This document shows positions 41,011-50,585 of a stretch of 64,000 bases of DNA, one piece after another. A program made the translations under genes and the position numbers. Numbering within the stretch: the first letter of the stretch is position 1; every line of letters begins with the position of its first letter. The notes under the pieces are model-generated. The model searched no databases. It was given only the letters and a program-made list of their open reading frames with translations, and was not told the origin of the DNA. The stretch spans positions 28,999-92,998 of the forward strand of contig CAZSDZ010000004.1 in assembly GCA_964605795.1 (NCBI GenBank). The letters run 5' to 3'. The DNA is from JAFGOM01 sp964605795. Its GTDB lineage: Archaea > Halobacteriota > Methanomicrobia > Methanomicrobiales > Methanospirillaceae.

Positions 41011-42321
41011 TTATACTCCGGCTGCAACGTTCTGGATTGGTTTTGCAAACTCGTCGAACTGCCCGAAGGTATCCTGGTAGATCTTAGAGGTCTCTTCTGG
41101 TGAGAACATCTGGGTACCGGCATCAAGGGCACAGGCTGCAACGATACAGGGCATACCTACACCGGCAGCGTGACGGGTAACAACGTGGTTTCCGTTAAAG
41201 ACACCTGGTCCACCGCCACCATAGATGGAGTGGCTGAAGAACGAGAACCCGACTGCTACACCCATGACACGACCAAAGTCACAACCCGGCAGGCCGGTCT
41301 CGTGTTCAATTAAGTCGTTGAAGTACAGGAGTGTGGATGATACTGCCTGGGCAAACCGGCCGGCACCACAGTTTACCATGGTTGCTGCGAGGGTTCCTGC
41401 CGCAGTGTATGCGTTCCAGAGCATCGGATCCTTCGTGTCGTAGAAGGTGTATCCGCTTGGTCCCTTCTTGCCTGGTGTGATGACCTTGTCTTCGATTGCA
41501 CGCTCAACAAGGCTCTGGACAACGGTACCGATGGTTCCGGTCTTGCCGTTCTTTGATACGAGATCGTAGACAATGTTGTTTGCGTTCAGACCCTGGTATC
41601 CGAGGAGGAGCAGCTGTGCACGTTCAAACGGCCCGATTGCTGCACCCATCTCAAACTCTCCTGCCTGTTCGTAGATTGAACACAGTGCAGCACCCTGCAT
41701 CGCGTTCTTGTTCGTGATCATAACAGCGTGGTTTGCCTGGATGTTACGCAGTGCATACCCGAGACCTTCGTTGTTCTGGGGGATCGACATGATGCCTGCG
41801 ACCGCTCCACCGACCATGTCCATGGTCTGCGGGTAGCTGCCCCAGACTGCTGCCTTGACGGTTGACCCGTTGAACATGTCAACATCAAACTCGTCGATGA
41901 TTGCATAGGTTGCTGCAGATGCAATGGCTGTTGTGGTTGCATCGTAGGTTGCCGCGGCTGCAAGACGGGATGAGGGCACGGTACAGAGAAGCAGTTTGCC
42001 TCCTGCAAGTGACTTGATCTCGGTGTCGTCGCCTTCCTGAACCTGAAGCATCTTCATGATCTTGTCCTTGATAGCTCCTGCATGGCCTGAGATGTCAAGA
42101 TCAAGTTCACGGCCCTTGATGACCTGGTGTTTCCCAATTGCACCGGTTTTTAATGCCTTCTCAATACCGCCAAGGTTGACTGCTGCAGTCCTCTTGGTCA
42201 TGTCGATGGTCTTTAAGATACCCTTGTTTACACAGGGGCTGATCTTTTCTAAGGTAACGTTGCTCTTGAGCAATTTTCCCTTGTCATCGTATAGATCGAT
42301 TGTGTCGGAATATTTTGCCAT
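41011..42321 (-). CDS. mcrB: Methyl-coenzyme M reductase beta subunit
   Basis: First gene of the operon, 436 residues; the beta subunit helps form the active-site channel and binds CoB. Typical segments are MAKYSDTIDLYDDKGKLLKS, SGHAGAIKDKIMKMLQVQEG, YEQAGEFEMGAAIGPFERAQ, and GYTFYDTKDPMLWNAYTAAG with FFSHSIYGGGGPGVFNGNHV. ATG 42321 has AGAGGA upstream. The leader is long (see 42322-42600). Confidence 0.97.
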   Translation of the reverse strand: MAKYSDTIDLYDDKGKLLKSNVTLEKISPCVNKGILKTIDMTKRTAAVNLGGIEKALKTGAIGKHQVIKGRELDLDISGHAGAIKDKIMKMLQVQEGDDTEIKSLAGGKLLLCTVPSSRLAAAATYDATTTAIASAATYAIIDEFDVDMFNGSTVKAAVWGSYPQTMDMVGGAVAGIMSIPQNNEGLGYALRNIQANHAVMITNKNAMQGAALCSIYEQAGEFEMGAAIGPFERAQLLLLGYQGLNANNIVYDLVSKNGKTGTIGTVVQSLVERAIEDKVITPGKKGPSGYTFYDTKDPMLWNAYTAAGTLAATMVNCGAGRFAQAVSSTLLYFNDLIEHETGLPGCDFGRVMGVAVGFSFFSHSIYGGGGPGVFNGNHVVTRHAAGVGMPCIVAACALDAGTQMFSPEETSKIYQDTFGQFDEFAKPIQNVAAGV

Positions 42322-42600
42322 ATGGTTCCTCTGTTTAGTCTTTTAAAACCTGTACGTTATGTTCTCTGAATACTGTTTTGTTTTTGGTTACTGATTGTCA
42401 CTGGTAGTCACTGTACACGTCCCTTTTCGGGACTGAAAAAATATCAGGCATGTAGTGATTTAAGGCTTCTTATTTGATTCTGTGGAAGGGTTTTTATGTC
42501 CGAAGAGTTCTTATACGCTACTCTTATATGGATGTGAACAAACAAGAAAAGACGTGTTACGAGATTGTACAAATGATCTCTATCATTATGAGTAGTTTAT
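42322..42600 (-). promoter_or_regulatory. mcr operon leader and promoter zone
   Basis: On the minus strand a TATA-like GAAGCCTTAAATC (about 42462-42475) would give a leader of roughly 120 nt. In that leader GTCCC (42419-42423) pairs with GGGAC (42429-42433) around a 5-nt loop. Other TATA-like sequences lie further upstream (for example near 42530), so the promoter is not settled. Confidence 0.35.
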
Positions 42601-43183
42601 GCGCATGCTTCCCAGTCAGGGGATTCCATCCGTGAGAAGGTCGTTAGGGTATTGCCCTTGGGTGTGGCAGACGGAACACGGGTAGCAATACCTGTCATAT
42701 CAGAATTGTCAGATTATTCTTTTTTTAGTACTAATATCTTTTGGTTTGGTAATCTATGAAGTAATAATGATCGGTCATCACGAATAAGAAAAATCTCAAA
42801 TTGAGTGTTATTTTAGTATTGGTTCATTTTTTGTGTATAATAGTAAAAAATAAAAATTTAATAGAATATATGATTTGCCAAACATTCAATAATTATTGGC
42901 ATGCACTGGCAGCCAGCGATTCTCCATTATCAGATAAAGGCACCATGTCACTGGTATCACATTTTTTTCCGGTAACCTGCACAAATCCGGGAAAAGAATG
43001 CAGTATCTTCTTTTAAACGAATATCGCCCCTTTTTGTGTATATTCCCAGTAATCGGTGGTTATTATGGGTTCCTTTAATCCCGGCATAGTTCCATTCTCC
43101 TGATACCGAATTCGTACTCAATCCGGTATCATTCCTGTCGATTGAGGAAATGAAGAGATAGTATCACGGTACAATCTATAGGT
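42601..43183. other. Intergenic region with a structured, possibly transcribed hairpin
   Basis: About 580 bp between divergent mcr and the nucleotide-sugar genes, with no supported protein. At 42648-42692 a stepped hairpin can form: GGTATTGC pairs with GCAATACC, CCC with GGG, and GTGT with ACAC. On the plus strand it is preceded by TATA-like AGTTTATGC (about 42595) and followed by a seven-T tract near 42720-42727, so a small RNA of about 100 nt is possible. A 71-codon frame at 42801-43016 has no recognisable content. Confidence 0.35.
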
Positions 43184-44425
43184 ATGAACGGGTCACCATG
43201 GAAGGATACCCGGATCCTGATAACCGGGATCAGCGGGTTTGTGGGTCCGTACCTTGCAAAAGATCTCATCAATAAAGGGGCAGAGGTACATGGTCTCATC
43301 AGGAGGCGGGCAGATGGTTCAATTCCTGAGGCCATCCTGAACAGATCAATAGAGAATGAGTTACACCTTGTCGAAGGCAATTTCGAGGATATTTCCGGGG
43401 TTGCCCAGGCAATCGACGATGTAGAGCCTGAGTACATCTTTCATCTTGGTGCCCAGTCATTTGTCCCCCGGTCTTTTACCCATCCGGTTGAGACAACCCA
43501 GAGTAATGTCCTTGGAACCCAGAACCTCCTTGAAGCGATACGGATAAAGGATCTCGATACCCGGCTTGTCTTTGCCGGATCATCAGAGGAGTACGGGCTT
43601 GTTATCAGTTCAAAAGAGCAGTATACAGAGGCAAAGGCACGATACGGCACTATCTTTCCCGAGCCTGAGAAGATTCCTGAGGTTCCCATTAAAGAAACCA
43701 ATCCCTTACGGCCGATGTCACCCTATGCCGTGACCAAGGTCTGCGGGGAGTACCTCTGCCGTAACTATCACTCCACGTACGGGTTTGACACGGTTGTATC
43801 CCGTGGATTTAATCATGAAGGAGCAGGCAGGGGCCGGATGTTTGTCACCTCTGTCGTGACCCGGCAGGTATCACAACTGGTGCATCATGAGACCGATGCT
43901 ATTACCATCGGAAATGTGAACGCATTCCGTGACTGGTCGCATGTCCTTGATATTGTGAACGGCTATGAACTGCTCGCCCGGGAAGGAGCTGCCGGTGACG
44001 TATATAACCAGGGATCGATGCGGACGACCTCGGTCATCAGTTATATTCTCCTGTCTCTACAGGAAGCAGGGTATGATGTTTTATCCATCTCTACCATGAA
44101 GAACGAAAAGGAGTTCTCTCTGCCCCTTGCCAGTGACCCTGCTCCAGTCTTTGGAACTGCCTTTGAGAAGACCGCTCTTGATACTGCGATGCTAAATTGC
44201 GGGCTTTTATTTACCCTTGCGGACAAGGGGATAGAGGTTAAGACCGACAAGGGGACGGTTCCGGTTCTCTTTGATCCTGACCGGTTCAGACCCTCAGAAG
44301 TTCCGATCCTCTTCTCAGATACATCGAAAATACAGCGTCTCGGGTTCTCAGTCTCTCATTCGGTCAGGGATATCATAAAAAGCCAGCTGAATTACTATCT
44401 GGATCAGAAGAACCGGGTGAGATAG
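43184..44425 (+). CDS. NAD(P)-dependent GDP-mannose 4,6-dehydratase-like epimerase/dehydratase
   Basis: A 413-residue short-chain dehydrogenase of the extended type. The Rossmann motif GISGFVGPYLA lies near residue 15. The Ser/Thr and YxxxK catalytic elements are in FAGSSEEYG and MSPYAVTKVCGEYLCRNYH, and SRGFNHEGAGRGRMFVTSVV and FRDWSHVLDIVNGY are typical of GDP-mannose 4,6-dehydratases. Compared with usual GMDs (about 340-370) it has an extended C-terminal half. It probably supplies a GDP-6-deoxy-4-keto sugar to the adjacent GDP-fucose-synthase-like enzyme. Confidence 0.85.
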   Translation: MNGSPWKDTRILITGISGFVGPYLAKDLINKGAEVHGLIRRRADGSIPEAILNRSIENELHLVEGNFEDISGVAQAIDDVEPEYIFHLGAQSFVPRSFTHPVETTQSNVLGTQNLLEAIRIKDLDTRLVFAGSSEEYGLVISSKEQYTEAKARYGTIFPEPEKIPEVPIKETNPLRPMSPYAVTKVCGEYLCRNYHSTYGFDTVVSRGFNHEGAGRGRMFVTSVVTRQVSQLVHHETDAITIGNVNAFRDWSHVLDIVNGYELLAREGAAGDVYNQGSMRTTSVISYILLSLQEAGYDVLSISTMKNEKEFSLPLASDPAPVFGTAFEKTALDTAMLNCGLLFTLADKGIEVKTDKGTVPVLFDPDRFRPSEVPILFSDTSKIQRLGFSVSHSVRDIIKSQLNYYLDQKNRVR

Positions 44426-44463
44426 ATGCATGATCACATGGATGCGTTCGGGAGATCTGTGTA

Positions 44464-45408
44464 ATGCCGTTCTGGTCAGATAAACGGATTCTCCTTACCG
44501 GCGGGGCGGGATTCCTTGGTAAATCAATCGTTCGGGAACTGTGTGCCCGGGGAGCCTTGCAGGAGAATATCATTATCCCCCGGAGCCGTGACTGTGACCT
44601 TCGTCTCCTTGCAAACTGTGAAAAGGTCGTTTCAGATGTTGATATCGTCATTCATCTCGCGGCAAAGGTGGGAGGAATCGGGTACAATCTTTCTCACCCG
44701 GGAGAGCTCTTCTACGACAACTGCATCATGGGAATCCAGCTCATGGAAGCAGCACGGCTCGCAGGAGTGGCGAAGTTTGTTGCGGTCGGCACCGTCTGTG
44801 CGTACCCGAAGTTTACCCCGGTTCCGTTCTCTGAAGAGGATCTCTGGGATGGATATCCGGAAGAGACAAACGCTCCCTACGGTCTTGCAAAGAAGATGCT
44901 TCTCGTGCAGGCACAGGCATACCGGCGGCAGTATGGGTTTAACGCAATCTATCTCCTTCCGGTCAACCTCTACGGGCCGGGTGACAACTTTGATCCCGAA
45001 AGTTCCCATGTTATCCCTGCTCTCATCCGGAAATTTGTCGAGGCACGGGGGAGTGATGCGCCCAGTGTAGAGGTATGGGGAACCGGGTCTGCATCACGCG
45101 AATTTTTGTACGTTGATGATGCCGCCCGGGGAATCGTTCTTGCGAGTGAGGGGTACGATGGCGATGAGCCGGTCAATCTCGGATCCGGGATGGAGATCTC
45201 GATCCGGGATCTTGTCACTCTTATTGCTGATATTACGGGGTATTCCGGTGAGGTAATCTGGGATACGAGCAAACCAGACGGTCAGCCGAGACGGAATCTT
45301 GATGTGTCACGTGCAAGGGACCGGTTCTCGTTTGAGGCGACGGTTTCGTTTGAAGAGGGGCTTCGGGAGACGATTGGGTGGTATGAGAGGGAATTAAGGA
45401 AGACCTGA
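44464..45408 (+). CDS. GDP-L-fucose synthase-like epimerase/reductase
   Basis: A 314-residue extended short-chain dehydrogenase. TGGAGFLG near residue 14 binds NADPH; IHLAAKVGGIGYNLSHPGEL, VGTVCAYPKF, and NAPYGLAKKMLL with the YxxxK pair are hallmarks of GDP-L-fucose synthase (WcaG/Fcl), as is LPVNLYGPGDNFDPESSHVI. It follows the GMD-like gene by 38 nt. Together they would convert GDP-mannose to GDP-L-fucose or a related 6-deoxysugar; the precise product is inferred. Confidence 0.88.
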   Translation: MPFWSDKRILLTGGAGFLGKSIVRELCARGALQENIIIPRSRDCDLRLLANCEKVVSDVDIVIHLAAKVGGIGYNLSHPGELFYDNCIMGIQLMEAARLAGVAKFVAVGTVCAYPKFTPVPFSEEDLWDGYPEETNAPYGLAKKMLLVQAQAYRRQYGFNAIYLLPVNLYGPGDNFDPESSHVIPALIRKFVEARGSDAPSVEVWGTGSASREFLYVDDAARGIVLASEGYDGDEPVNLGSGMEISIRDLVTLIADITGYSGEVIWDTSKPDGQPRRNLDVSRARDRFSFEATVSFEEGLRETIGWYERELRKT

Positions 45409-46623
45409 TACTTCAGAGAAGAACTGGTAATATCTCTCAGCCTGCTGTTTCAGGTCATAATTTTCTTCTGCGATGCGCCTGCAGTCAAATCTGACCTCTT
45501 CCTTCTTTATTTCAGTAATTGCTTCATTGATTGTACGTGCTAGACTTTCTGCGGAGATTTCATTAGAGATCCAACCTGTTTTTTGCGGAATTACCATCTC
45601 GGGAACTCCACCGACAGGAAATGCAATAACCGGTGTATTACAGGCGAGGGACTCCATGATGACCGTGGGTAAATTTTCTGCCTCTGACGGGTGGATAAAA
45701 ATGTCAGCAGCATTATACAGGAGTATTTTCTTCTCCTCATCTCTAACATATCCAAAGGGAATTACCTTGACAACTGGATTATTGAGATGAATTGTTCCTT
45801 TCCCCATGGTAAGTATCGTTAAGGGATGAGTTATCTTTTCAAGGGCTTCGATGAGGATATCACTGCCCTTTCCTTTTTTCGAGAGATTGGCTGCACTTGT
45901 CATCAGGATGGTTTCATCAGGCGAGAGACTAAGTTTCTCCCGTGCGATCTCTTTTTTCATAGGATGGAAGATATCCAATGGAATTCCGTTTGGGATAACA
46001 GAAATCCTGTGGCCTCTCCATAGTCCCTGAATTGCACAATCTGCAAGCCACCGGGAAGGAACGATAGCATACAAATTTGGTGATGTAAGAAACAGATCTT
46101 TTCTTGACTGGTAGATTTTTTTGGTATATCGTTTCGGGATTAGGAGAGGTATATGGAGGTCCGGACAGGTGGTATTACACCCGGTCAGATATTGCCTGCA
46201 GTCATATGCATGACCACACTGGCCGGTAAAACTTATCATATCATGAAGGGTCCAGACGACAGGACCATAACTCAGGCATTTCTCAATAAAAGAAACACTA
46301 TAATGAACCGATGACAATCCATGGATGTTAATAATGTCAGGCCTGACCGTTGCAAGGATGGTATCGATCTCATTCGTGAGTATGTTGTGGCCCCAGTGAT
46401 AATAGAGGAATGATGATTTGACCAGGTATCGGGAAAGAAATCTTTTTAATGGGTTCTGGTGGAAGCGGATCAGATCGATTGGAAGTTCCTCTTCACCCAT
46501 GTCCGGATTACCGGTAATATATAATACATCTTTTCCCAGGCCACTCAGTTCGCTGGCCAGTCTGCATGAAACGATCTCACCTCCACCGATGGTGTACTGC
46601 TGGGATATGATTGCTATATTCAT
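45394..46623 (-). CDS. Glycosyltransferase family 4 protein
   Basis: A 409-residue GT-B glycosyltransferase. The N-terminal glycine motif is ISQQYTIGGGEIVSCRLASE, and the C-terminal donor-binding part has VIPNGIPLDIFHP, LYNAADIFIHPSEAENLPTV with the E(x7)E element, and ACNTPVIAFPVGGVPEMV. A central TGCNTTCPDLH segment resembles the GT4 enzyme at 50586. It probably uses a nucleotide sugar on the cytoplasmic face. The 3' end overlaps the convergent fucose-synthase gene by 15 nt, and the start overlaps the FkbM gene. Confidence 0.87.
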   Translation of the reverse strand: MNIAIISQQYTIGGGEIVSCRLASELSGLGKDVLYITGNPDMGEEELPIDLIRFHQNPLKRFLSRYLVKSSFLYYHWGHNILTNEIDTILATVRPDIINIHGLSSVHYSVSFIEKCLSYGPVVWTLHDMISFTGQCGHAYDCRQYLTGCNTTCPDLHIPLLIPKRYTKKIYQSRKDLFLTSPNLYAIVPSRWLADCAIQGLWRGHRISVIPNGIPLDIFHPMKKEIAREKLSLSPDETILMTSAANLSKKGKGSDILIEALEKITHPLTILTMGKGTIHLNNPVVKVIPFGYVRDEEKKILLYNAADIFIHPSEAENLPTVIMESLACNTPVIAFPVGGVPEMVIPQKTGWISNEISAESLARTINEAITEIKKEEVRFDCRRIAEENYDLKQQAERYYQFFSEVSGLP

Positions 46624-47438
46624 GGTCCGTAATCGAATTCTTGACTCTTTTCAGGGATAAAAAGATAATTATGATTTGCAAGAGCTATTCCAGGTTTATA
46701 TCCGAGGGGGGCAAGGAGATTGATAATATCGGTAATATCATAACTCTCGATGAAGAGAACTGGCATATCCTCTGATATTCTTTTTATTCCTCCTTTCAAA
46801 ACATCCAATTCCATCCCTTCGACATCGATTTTTATGAAATCAATTCTCTCTTCAATCAATTCGTCCAGAGGTATGATATCAATATCTCCTTTTTCATGAA
46901 TCATGACACTCTTATCAGTGTAACAGATGTTTTTTTTATCAGAAGGGCCGCATACCAATCCCTTCTCTCTCTTTGAACCAATCGCAACCTGAGACAGGAT
47001 TGTTTTGTTCCTGATTCCATTTAGCATAACATTCTGCTCAAGTATCGGGTATAATTCCGGATTTGGTTCAAACCCGTATATTTTTTCAGATAGGGTATAT
47101 AATCCAAAAAAAACTAGGTGATTCCCGATGTTTGCTCCAATATCGACGATGTTTGCATGTGGCGGGATATAAGCCCGGACTATCTGTAATTCTGCGATCT
47201 CAAAGAACGTTTTTTTCGCAATGATCGTCTGTTCGATGAGATCATGACGGAAAGGAAGGAGTAGTGTAACTTTCCTTCCTTCGAAGTCAAAGGTGTAAAT
47301 TTGATCCGGATTTTTTTTATAGTAATATTCGGTCAGAAGAGAGCGATATGGATACAGAATTGCCGAGTTTACAAAATTTATTGCCCATGGATATCTTTCT
47401 CGAATAGAACAAATTGTGCTATATTTAATACTTTTCAT
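46620..47438 (-). CDS. FkbM-family methyltransferase (first copy)
   Basis: A 272-residue SAM-dependent O-methyltransferase of the FkbM family, common in polysaccharide loci. ATG 47438 (MKSIKYSTICSIRERYPWAI) follows AGGAGGAATA. Motifs are ANIVDIGANIGNHLVFFGLY for SAM binding, VNLNGIRNK-type sequence, and IDFIKIDVEGMELDVLKGGI, the FkbM catalytic segment. The C-terminus FIPEKSQEFDYGP resembles that of the second FkbM at 48734. The likely target is a sugar hydroxyl of the glycan. Confidence 0.87.
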   Translation of the reverse strand: MKSIKYSTICSIRERYPWAINFVNSAILYPYRSLLTEYYYKKNPDQIYTFDFEGRKVTLLLPFRHDLIEQTIIAKKTFFEIAELQIVRAYIPPHANIVDIGANIGNHLVFFGLYTLSEKIYGFEPNPELYPILEQNVMLNGIRNKTILSQVAIGSKREKGLVCGPSDKKNICYTDKSVMIHEKGDIDIIPLDELIEERIDFIKIDVEGMELDVLKGGIKRISEDMPVLFIESYDITDIINLLAPLGYKPGIALANHNYLFIPEKSQEFDYGP

Positions 47439-47506
47439 TATTCCTCCTTCAGGATACAATTATATGTAATCATTTTTCCTAATTTTTTTGTGAACGTGAT
47501 ATGACA

Positions 47507-48421
47507 TTAACGTGGTATTTGGCATCCTTTGAGAATTCCTGATAGTCGTAAGAGAGTTCCTGATGCAGTAGAGAAGAAAATTCCCGATATCATGATTGGA
47601 GGATATATCCTGATACTCTGCTTCAAATGATACCATCCGGAATTCCAGTTTTTTAACCTGAAATAATCATGGGCACCGACAAGGTAAGCAACAGAATATG
47701 CCTTTCGTTTTATCTCTCCATATTTTTCACTCAATTCCCTGTTTTTATAAAATGAATCAAGTGCACGTACCCGTTCATTGATGAATTTATAGTTAAGAGC
47801 AGTACTTTTTGTCTCCTCATAAAACCGGGCTGCCGCCAAAGGTTTATTGATATAATGAGAAGGGTATCGGGGAAATGTCCGCAACCAGTAATCGTAATCC
47901 ATGGTCAGGTGGTATGATTCATCAAAAAGCCCGGCACGGGTAATTACTTCCCGACGGAAGAATACCGCTGGTTGCGGCAGGTAAAAAAGGAATGATATCA
48001 ACCTCTCAATATTCACGACTCCGGTCTTACGGATGGCGATGATCTTTGAGTTTTTATCGATATGAACGATGTCTCCATAAAGGAGAAGGTTATGTGGATA
48101 TTTCAGGGCAGCAGCAACCACTGTTTCAATGGCATCAGGAAGATATGTGTCATCTGCATTGAGATATGCAAGAATGTCTCCCTTGGCAATGGTTAAGCCC
48201 TTGTTAATGGCATCAGTCTGACCGTCATCTGGTTCAGATATCCAAATAAGATGTGGATATCGTTTTAGTATCGATATGGTATTGTCAGTTGAGTTTCCGT
48301 CGATGATGATATGTTCGATATTTCCATACGACTGGGAATGAACTGATTGTATGGTCTCTTCGATAAACTCTCCTTTGTTATAAGATGGTGTAATAATGGA
48401 GACTAGTGGATTTGTGGGCAT
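47507..48421 (-). CDS. Glycosyltransferase family 2 protein
   Basis: A 304-residue GT-A glycosyltransferase. It begins with the typical VSIITPSYNKGEFIEETIQS, followed by IIIDGNSTDNTISILK, WISEPDDGQTDAINKGLTIA, the DxD-like LAYLNADDTYLP, and a conserved DYDYWLRTF acceptor-side motif. It is closely related in layout to the GT2 at 49535. An isolated start at 48421 and a 312-bp region before it suggest its own promoter. Confidence 0.87.
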   Translation of the reverse strand: MPTNPLVSIITPSYNKGEFIEETIQSVHSQSYGNIEHIIIDGNSTDNTISILKRYPHLIWISEPDDGQTDAINKGLTIAKGDILAYLNADDTYLPDAIETVVAAALKYPHNLLLYGDIVHIDKNSKIIAIRKTGVVNIERLISFLFYLPQPAVFFRREVITRAGLFDESYHLTMDYDYWLRTFPRYPSHYINKPLAAARFYEETKSTALNYKFINERVRALDSFYKNRELSEKYGEIKRKAYSVAYLVGAHDYFRLKNWNSGWYHLKQSIRIYPPIMISGIFFSTASGTLLRLSGILKGCQIPR

Positions 48422-48733
48422 AGATGTTGGTTTAAGAATTAAATATCATGTTTGTATGTTAAATTTCACTATTTCGATGATTTCTGGTTTAGTTAATCTC
48501 CAACTTTCTCATCACTCTCCTCAATGGTAATTTACTTGTTCTTTAAGTCTGATATTACTCACATAATAACATCCAGGTGCATTCTGGGTTTCATTTTTTA
48601 AACTATTAAACCTCTGATCACTTTTGGAGTATGAAAATTAAATGACCCATTGGATAAAATCAACGATCTACCGTTAGTACAAATAAATAAACGCAATAAT
48701 TATTAAATTAATAGGAGTCTGGGATTATCCATC
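48422..48733. other. AT-rich divergent intergenic region
   Basis: About 310 bp between divergent glycosyltransferase and FkbM genes. It must contain promoters in both directions; AT-rich stretches at 48685-48712 (ATAAATAAACGC, TAATTATTAAATTAAT) are the best TATA candidates for the FkbM gene. I see no ORF and no strong hairpin. Confidence 0.4.
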
Positions 48734-49450
48734 ATGATGAAGGAACACATTGCGCAATTCTTTCAGAAATTCGGTTATGAGATACGTCGTATTGATCGAT
48801 CGCATTCAATGGTCGGAGCATTAATGCGATGCGTGAACCGGGGTGTAGAAGTAAATAGCATTATCGATGTTGGTGCATCTGATGGCAGATGGTCAGAAAC
48901 CTGTATGTATTTTTTTCCGAATGCACGTTATTTACTCTTTGAGGCTCAGCTAGCTCATCAGAATGGGTTAGAACAATTCTGTAAGAAAAATTCTAATGCC
49001 AGCTATATTCTGGCAGCAGCTGGTAATAGAACAGGGAAAATTTTTTTTGATCACTCGGATCTCTTTGGTGGTTTCGCTTCAGAAGTCCCCTTGAATAATC
49101 ATTATCGAGAAGTACTAGTAACCACGATTGATGCAGAAGTAAATAAAAGAGGATTAAAACCTCCATTTTTAATAAAATTGGATACACATGGATTTGAAAT
49201 ACCAATTCTTGATGGAGCAGTACAAACCATTCCAATGGCGGGTCTTATCATCATTGAGACGTATAATTATCAATTGACTCCTGAAAGTAAGAAATATTTT
49301 GAGATGTCACAGTATATGGAAGGTCTTGGATTTTCTCCAATTGAGGTAGTAGATCTGCTCCTGAGAAAAAAAGATCACAGCCTATGGCAGATGGATACTT
49401 TTTTCATTCCATCAAAGAGTAAAGAATTTGACTATCATTTATATGAGTAG
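48734..49450 (+). CDS. FkbM-family methyltransferase (second copy)
   Basis: A 238-residue SAM-dependent methyltransferase and the only plus-strand gene in the AT-rich part of the locus. NSIIDVGASDGRWSETCMYF is the SAM motif, LLFEAQLAHQNGLEQF and AAAGNRTGKIFF follow, and the FkbM catalytic stretch is PFLIKLDTHGFEIPILDGAV. The end FIPSKSKEFDYHLY is a close match to the tail of the first copy. Two in-frame ATGs (48734, 48737) stand together. The orientation suggests separate expression or insertion. Confidence 0.86.
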   Translation: MMKEHIAQFFQKFGYEIRRIDRSHSMVGALMRCVNRGVEVNSIIDVGASDGRWSETCMYFFPNARYLLFEAQLAHQNGLEQFCKKNSNASYILAAAGNRTGKIFFDHSDLFGGFASEVPLNNHYREVLVTTIDAEVNKRGLKPPFLIKLDTHGFEIPILDGAVQTIPMAGLIIIETYNYQLTPESKKYFEMSQYMEGLGFSPIEVVDLLLRKKDHSLWQMDTFFIPSKSKEFDYHLYE

Positions 49451-49534
49451 GTTTGTATCCTCACTCTAAAATCTGATTTTTGGTATTCTGAATCTGGATA
49501 ATCAGATTTAGAAGGAAAAGAATATTTTTCCTTC

Positions 49535-50503
49535 CTAGAATACGTACCTCGTGACAATTTCCCATGTATTGTTTTTCCATTCTACAATCGATACCGGATA
49601 GATTAATTGAAATTTGACAAGAAGATCTATTATCATTGAAGGGATCCTGTTTAGCAGATGATATTTTCCCTCAAATAATCCGTTTGCAAATCTTCTATAT
49701 TGACTGTTGATGAATCCATAGGGTGATCCACTGTTCTCGATGAGAAGGCTTCTTTTTGCTTCCTCCAGATAAAGGTCCATCCCGATCCCTGTCTTCTGAT
49801 CTCCATGTATTCGAAATCCGCCAATAAAGGCATTTACTCCATACAGTGTTGCAAACCGGTAAAATCGCGCCCATAAATCAAAATCGCCCGCAAAATTGAG
49901 AGCTTCATCTATTTTTGCTCCTGAAAGATCCCATAATGAGCGTCTCCAGAAAGTTGATTCCTGCTGAATCCAGCTGCGTGCGTACCAGGAGCATGCTGGC
50001 AGGTTTCTTCCCCGAAAAAATGAGGTTTTATTAAACCCACCGGTATTGAAACAACGAACAGCCTGGCCATATCTATTCCATTCTATCTGATAATTGCTTG
50101 TGAGCCAATCAATATCCTGAAATGTGCTAAATATTTGTCCGACGGCTGATAATGCTCCTGGTACGAGTTTGTCGTCACTGTTAATCCAGGCCATTATTTC
50201 CCCTGTTGCTTTCAGAAAACCTTTATTAATACCATTATATTGACCTTTATCCGGTTCACTAACCCAGTATGCAAGGTGTTCCTGGTATTTTTGAATAATC
50301 TCGACGCTACCATCTGTTGATCCGCCATCAATGATGATATATTCCAGATTTGGATAATTTTGATTGATTACGGATATGATGGTCTCTTCGAGATATGGTG
50401 CCTGATTATGACTTGGTGTAACAATGCTAATTTTTGGGTATCTCGTCTCATCCAATGCTTTTGATTTGTCCTTCATGGAATCACTCATAAAACGAGCATT
50501 CAT
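49535..50503 (-). CDS. Glycosyltransferase family 2 protein
   Basis: A 322-residue GT-A glycosyltransferase. Motifs: ISIVTPSHNQAPYLEETIIS, YIIIDGGSTDGSVEIIQKYQ, WVSEPDKGQYNGINKGFLKA, and MAWINSDDKLVP as the DxD region; WIQQESTFWRRSLWDLSG and NFAGDFDLWARFYRFA follow in the acceptor domain. The N-terminal 20 residues are not conserved, so an internal start is possible. Divergent from the FkbM gene at 48734 and downstream of the GT4 at 50586. Confidence 0.86.
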   Translation of the reverse strand: MNARFMSDSMKDKSKALDETRYPKISIVTPSHNQAPYLEETIISVINQNYPNLEYIIIDGGSTDGSVEIIQKYQEHLAYWVSEPDKGQYNGINKGFLKATGEIMAWINSDDKLVPGALSAVGQIFSTFQDIDWLTSNYQIEWNRYGQAVRCFNTGGFNKTSFFRGRNLPACSWYARSWIQQESTFWRRSLWDLSGAKIDEALNFAGDFDLWARFYRFATLYGVNAFIGGFRIHGDQKTGIGMDLYLEEAKRSLLIENSGSPYGFINSQYRRFANGLFEGKYHLLNRIPSMIIDLLVKFQLIYPVSIVEWKNNTWEIVTRYVF

Positions 50504-50585
50504 TGTGAAATTCGGTGATGATTATTACAATATTCAGATATTCGCTGGTTAAATATCAATAGATGATGGATAAATAATAAAACAA

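Noticed and set aside
42801..43016. 71-codon plus-strand ORF before the GMD-like gene
   Set aside because: AT-rich, no recognisable motif and no ribosome binding site; likely chance.
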